Assembly (NCBI GenBank): GCA_038230215.1
Contig: JBBRNR010000003.1
Coordinates: 276,292 to 340,291 of the forward strand
Direction: 5' to 3'
DNA length: 64,000 bases
Source of the DNA: DASVRZ01 sp038230215
GTDB lineage: Bacteria; Verrucomicrobiota; Verrucomicrobiia; Chthoniobacterales; DASVRZ01
Positions 61,720 to 64,000 of the stretch are shown one piece after another. Below the pieces are notes generated by a model that saw nothing but the letters and a program-made list of their open reading frames with translations, was not told the origin of the DNA and made no database searches. Positions within the stretch are counted from its first letter, which is position 1. Each line of letters opens with the position of its first letter. The position numbers were made by a program, and so were the translations under genes.

Positions 61720-62802
61720 ATGATGACACCCACCGCACGCGACTTCCTTTACGAGCTCCTCGACACCCCGAGTCCGACCGGTTTTGAAATGCCCGGCCAG
61801 CGGAAATGGGCGGGCTACATTTCCGAGTTCGCCGACAGGGTGGAAAACGATGTTTACGGCACCACCTGGGCGACTTTGAGCGGCACGCAACCTGCCGGAA
61901 AAAGCATCATGCTCGAGGCTCACGCCGACGAGATCGGATTCATCGTCAAACAAATCACCAAGGAAGGTTACCTGCGCATCGACCGCGTCGGCGGGTCCGA
62001 CACTGCCACCGCCCGCGGACGCCGCGTGCAACTCCTCGGCGAAAAAGGCTCCGTGCTCGGCATCATCGGCAACACCGCTATCCATCTGCGGAAAGATTTG
62101 TCCGACGAAAAAGCGCCGAAGATTCACGAACTCTACGTCGATATCGGCGCGAGCAATCTGGAGGAGGTCAAAGAACTCGGCATCCGCGTCGGCCACCCGG
62201 CGGTTTACAGCGACTCCGCCCTGCCCTTCGGCCACAATCGCATCGTCGGCCGGGCCCTCGACAATCGCATCGGCGGCTTCATTCTCACCCAGGTCCTCGA
62301 GCGACTTGCCGCCGAACGCGGCTCGCTGGCTTCCACTGTTTACGCCGTCAACGCCGTGCAGGAGGAAATCGGCGGCCACGGCGCGCGGATGATCGCCCAC
62401 CGGCTCGCCCCCGACGTTTGCATCGTGCTCGACGTCACCCATGCGACCGACACTCCCGGCATCGACCAATCCATGCACGGCGAATGCACCCTCGGCGGCG
62501 GACCATCCATCACCCACGGCACCTGCAACCACCCCGTCGTCATCGCCCGCCTGCTGGAATGCGCCCAGGCCGCCGGCATCCCCATCCAGCACGAAAGCAG
62601 CTCGCGCTACAGCGGCACCGACACCGACGTAATCTTTAATTCCAAAGACGGCGTCCCCAGCGCCCTCATCAGCCTGCCCCTGCGCTACATGCACAGCATC
62701 GTCGAAATGGCCAGCCTCGACGACGTCGAACGCGTCATCGCGCTCCTTGTAGCCTTCGTGCAATCGGTAAAACCGGGCGACGACTTCTCCCACCGGTTGT
62801 AG
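61720..62802 (+). CDS. M42 family metallopeptidase (aminopeptidase)
   Basis: A 360-residue di-zinc peptidase. LEAHADEIGFIVKQI (first His-x-Asp), GRALDNRIGGFILTQVL (bridging Asp), AVQEEIGGHGARM (Glu-Glu) and SSRYSGTDTDVI follow the M42/FrvX order. M42 enzymes form dodecameric cytoplasmic shells that trim peptides. MM at 61720 gives two possible starts 3 bases apart. Confidence 0.93.
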   Translation: MMTPTARDFLYELLDTPSPTGFEMPGQRKWAGYISEFADRVENDVYGTTWATLSGTQPAGKSIMLEAHADEIGFIVKQITKEGYLRIDRVGGSDTATARGRRVQLLGEKGSVLGIIGNTAIHLRKDLSDEKAPKIHELYVDIGASNLEEVKELGIRVGHPAVYSDSALPFGHNRIVGRALDNRIGGFILTQVLERLAAERGSLASTVYAVNAVQEEIGGHGARMIAHRLAPDVCIVLDVTHATDTPGIDQSMHGECTLGGGPSITHGTCNHPVVIARLLECAQAAGIPIQHESSSRYSGTDTDVIFNSKDGVPSALISLPLRYMHSIVEMASLDDVERVIALLVAFVQSVKPGDDFSHRL

Positions 62803-62823
62803 GGCGAGTCGAGTAACCAGCAT

Positions 62824-62979
62824 TCATAGCTTCATGTGTTGATTCCACGCCGCGCGGATCGCCATTTGATCCACAAGACTCAAGCTGCCGAGAGGCCGTC
62901 CTAAAATCATCTTGTCCGCTGTGACTAGCCGGTCGTCCGTCGCAGCGAATACCGTCTTGGAATAACTACTAACACCCAA
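62824..62979 (-). pseudogene. Truncated PIN-like protein C-terminus
   Basis: A minus-strand open stretch with no start reads ...SKTVFAATDDRLVTADKM, then ILGRPLGSLSLVDQMAIRA, then AWNQHMKL and stop. The 'ATDDRLVTAD..' pattern resembles the last strand and acidic site of PIN/VapC toxins. There is no upstream remainder, since the sequence past 62980 is A/C-rich intergenic DNA. Probably a gene fragment left by recombination; the identification is weak. Confidence 0.35.
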
Positions 62980-63005
62980 CCCCGGCCACACCCTCGGGCC
63001 TACCT

Positions 63006-63079
63006 GGAATGGCTTCTTGCTTCACCAATCCCTCCGGCAGAGACCGGTATGAGGGGTTGTTGAATCAAAAAGCCATTCC
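63006..63079. repeat. 74-nt imperfect palindrome (hairpin or MITE-like element)
   Basis: The left arm 63006-63034 and the right arm 63051-63079 are reverse complements over 29 bp with 4 mismatches; the outer 10 bp (ggaatggctt / aagccattcc) are perfect. A 16-nt loop lies between. Either a folded RNA or a small non-autonomous element. A strongly A/C-rich stretch follows (63079-63170), with no gene visible. Confidence 0.7.
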
Positions 63080-63178
63080 CCACCACCAACCACCCAACCT
63101 TAAAAACCCAACCCCGACGATCCCACCTAAAAAAACTTCCCTCTCACATCAACCTATAACTTGACACCTTTCATAGGG

Positions 63179-63268
63179 GTTAGGCGTTGCGGGTGTTGTC
63201 ATTGGATTCGGTAGTGAGCAGAGAACAAGCGCCGGACCCGGAGTGTTCGCTGCATCGCTTGGTTAGGC
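63179..63268 (-). repeat. Half attC-like site after the gene cassette
   Basis: In the leftward reading, GCCTAAC (63268-63262) lies 7 bases after the cassette gene stop, followed by the same sequence as the start of the second site (23 identical bases at 63245-63267 and 63733-63755). The expected distal GTTAGGC partner is missing; instead GCCTAAC recurs at 63185-63179. So only one arm is preserved. Confidence 0.5.
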
Positions 63269-63275
63269 GTAGCGG

Positions 63276-63605
63276 TCATTTGGTGAAAGATAGGACTCCG
63301 ACAGTGAGGAAAACGGTCGCCGCTGCGGCTGCAAGCAATGACAATATCGGGATGGTCATGTAGAGAAAGGAATAGGCCCATGTGCTGGCAGTCCCTTGCC
63401 GTCCACGCGGCATACAAGAACGACCAAGCGCAAAATATGCGAGCTTGCTGGCGCCTGTAGCAAACGCGTAACCGATGAGCAATCCTCCGATGGCGAAAAG
63501 GCCGATTACAACCCAACTCCCCTTCTGGTCGTGTGCTGCCGTAGCTCCCGTCAAGCCGCTGAGGAGCACTGTCAGGATTGAGCATAAGTCTGACCAGTTC
63601 AGCAT
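63276..63605 (-). CDS. Small four-helix membrane protein in a putative integron cassette
   Basis: A 109-residue hydrophobic protein (MLNWSDLCSILTVLLSGLTG...). Helices are visible at about residues 6-22, 30-52, 58-66 (weak) and 76-105 (YMTIPILSLLAAAAATVFLTVGVL). I do not recognise the family. Its stop lies 7 bases before an attC-like arm and its start about 50 bases after the complete attC-like site: the standard arrangement of a promoterless gene cassette. Function unknown. Confidence 0.65.
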   Translation of the reverse strand: MLNWSDLCSILTVLLSGLTGATAAHDQKGSWVVIGLFAIGGLLIGYAFATGASKLAYFALGRSCMPRGRQGTASTWAYSFLYMTIPILSLLAAAAATVFLTVGVLSFTK

Positions 63606-63653
63606 AAACTTTCAGTGGTTGCTTGGGCTCCGATCACAGATGCGAGTAGCTTC

Positions 63654-63756
63654 GCCTAACGAGACAAAGATCAGCGACGTGCAGGGAACGGCGCGAGATG
63701 TGCGACAGCACAGCTCGTGACGAGCCCGGAGCGTTCGCTGCATCGCTTGGTTAGGT
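63654..63756 (-). repeat. attC-like integron recombination site
   Basis: 103 nt bounded by ACCTAAC (63756-63750) and GTTAGGC (63660-63654) in the leftward reading, matching the RYYYAAC...GTTRRRY core boxes. The inner bases next to the boxes (gcgatgcagcga... / ...tcgctgatc) are partly self-complementary, as in attC stems. Reading through the site gives NQAMQRT, a tail I associate with cassette-encoded ORFs. No integrase gene is in the window. Confidence 0.6.
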
Positions 63757-63846
63757 GTCATGTTACAAGAGGTTGTCCGCAGGGAGAGTATCAGGCAGGG
63801 TGGTGGTGGATCAATCAACAACCTCCTCTTATTGCTCACGATCAAC

Positions 63847-64000
63847 ATGCACGCTAACGCAGACTCACCCCTCTCGCCCGTTCCCAAATGGTTCACGAAG
63901 TCCTGGCCGGTGGCCTCACCTTTCGGGCGGCGGCCGCCGCCCGAAAGGTGAGTGAAAAAACCGTCCGCAAGTGGGTCGCCCGCGCCCGCCAGGACGGCCT
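63847..64000 (+). pseudogene. IS481-type transposase start, apparently frameshifted, cut by window edge
   Basis: ATG 63847 reads MHANA, then the frame is wrong. One base shift gives RLTPLARSQMVHEVLAGGL, then TFRAAAAARKVSEKTVRKWV and ARARQDG, which is the typical IS481/IS3-type N-terminal helix-turn-helix. A single missing base near 63860 would restore a continuous protein. A start at ATG 63888 in the second frame is the alternative. The rest lies outside the window. Confidence 0.6.

Noticed and set aside
61510..62823. 437-codon open frame antisense to the M42 peptidase
   Set aside because: The plus-strand frame carries all M42 motifs; the antisense frame has none.
63612..63896. 94-codon minus-strand protein ending in the attC site
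   Set aside because: It reads straight through the recombination site and the IS end; probably a chance frame, although its NQAMQRT stretch is a useful marker of attC.

Overview
This window reads as a bacterial chromosome segment, most likely from the phylum Verrucomicrobiota. The clues are a division and cell wall (dcw) cluster with a MurC-MurB fusion, a divergent FtsZ and a LysM protein between murD and ftsW, an ArgA with an N-terminal kinase-fold domain, and short intergenic repeat families that I associate with this phylum. The placement is inference: there is no rRNA in the window. Base composition looks moderately GC-rich and genes are tightly packed.

Left part (1-28 kb): mixed housekeeping genes. 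In order these are a truncated DNA methyltransferase, a glyoxalase-fold protein, a small winged-helix regulator preceded by twelve 21-bp tandem repeats, tsaD, argA, trpS, a Pur-alpha-like protein, a PIN-TRAM membrane protein, a cyclophilin, guaA, a polysaccharide deacetylase, mmsA, tRNA-Asp, clpS with a DUF2017 partner, a Tat-exported phosphoesterase, an unusual uvrC, a sugar-type ABC ATPase, a ferritin-like protein, moaA, uraD, a half-size EamA permease, a DUF1573-rhodanese-MauE redox group, alr, a RelE-like protein, a class V aminotransferase, vapBC, a Ski2-like helicase and a hotdog thioesterase.

Centre (28.2-47 kb): an almost complete dcw cluster on the plus strand: MraZ operator, mraZ, rsmH, ftsL, ftsI, murE, murF, mraY, murD, LysM protein, ftsW, murG, murC-murB, ddl, ftsQ, ftsA, ftsZ. 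Many stops and starts overlap by 1-4 bases, so it is probably read as one long transcript. It makes lipid II from UDP-MurNAc through its flipping and polymerisation, together with the division machinery. MurE carries the DNPR motif of meso-diaminopimelate-adding enzymes.

Right part (47-62.8 kb): lhgO, then on the minus strand rplA-rplJ-rplL-rpoB-rpoC (without rplK upstream) ending at a strong hairpin terminator. Next come an olsB-olsA-like pair for ornithine lipids, a nucleotidyltransferase and an M42 aminopeptidase.

Right edge (62.8-64 kb): an accessory zone with a truncated PIN-like gene, a 74-nt palindrome, integron-like attC sites flanking a leftward gene cassette for a small membrane protein, and the start of an IS481-type transposase that appears frameshifted.

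Two sequence-wide signals are not explained by genes. The 9-mer ATGNAACTC (either strand) occurs about 25 times where about 2 are expected. The word TGTTAG/CTAACA is packed into two blocks (9.3-20 kb and 31-48 kb) and nearly absent elsewhere.
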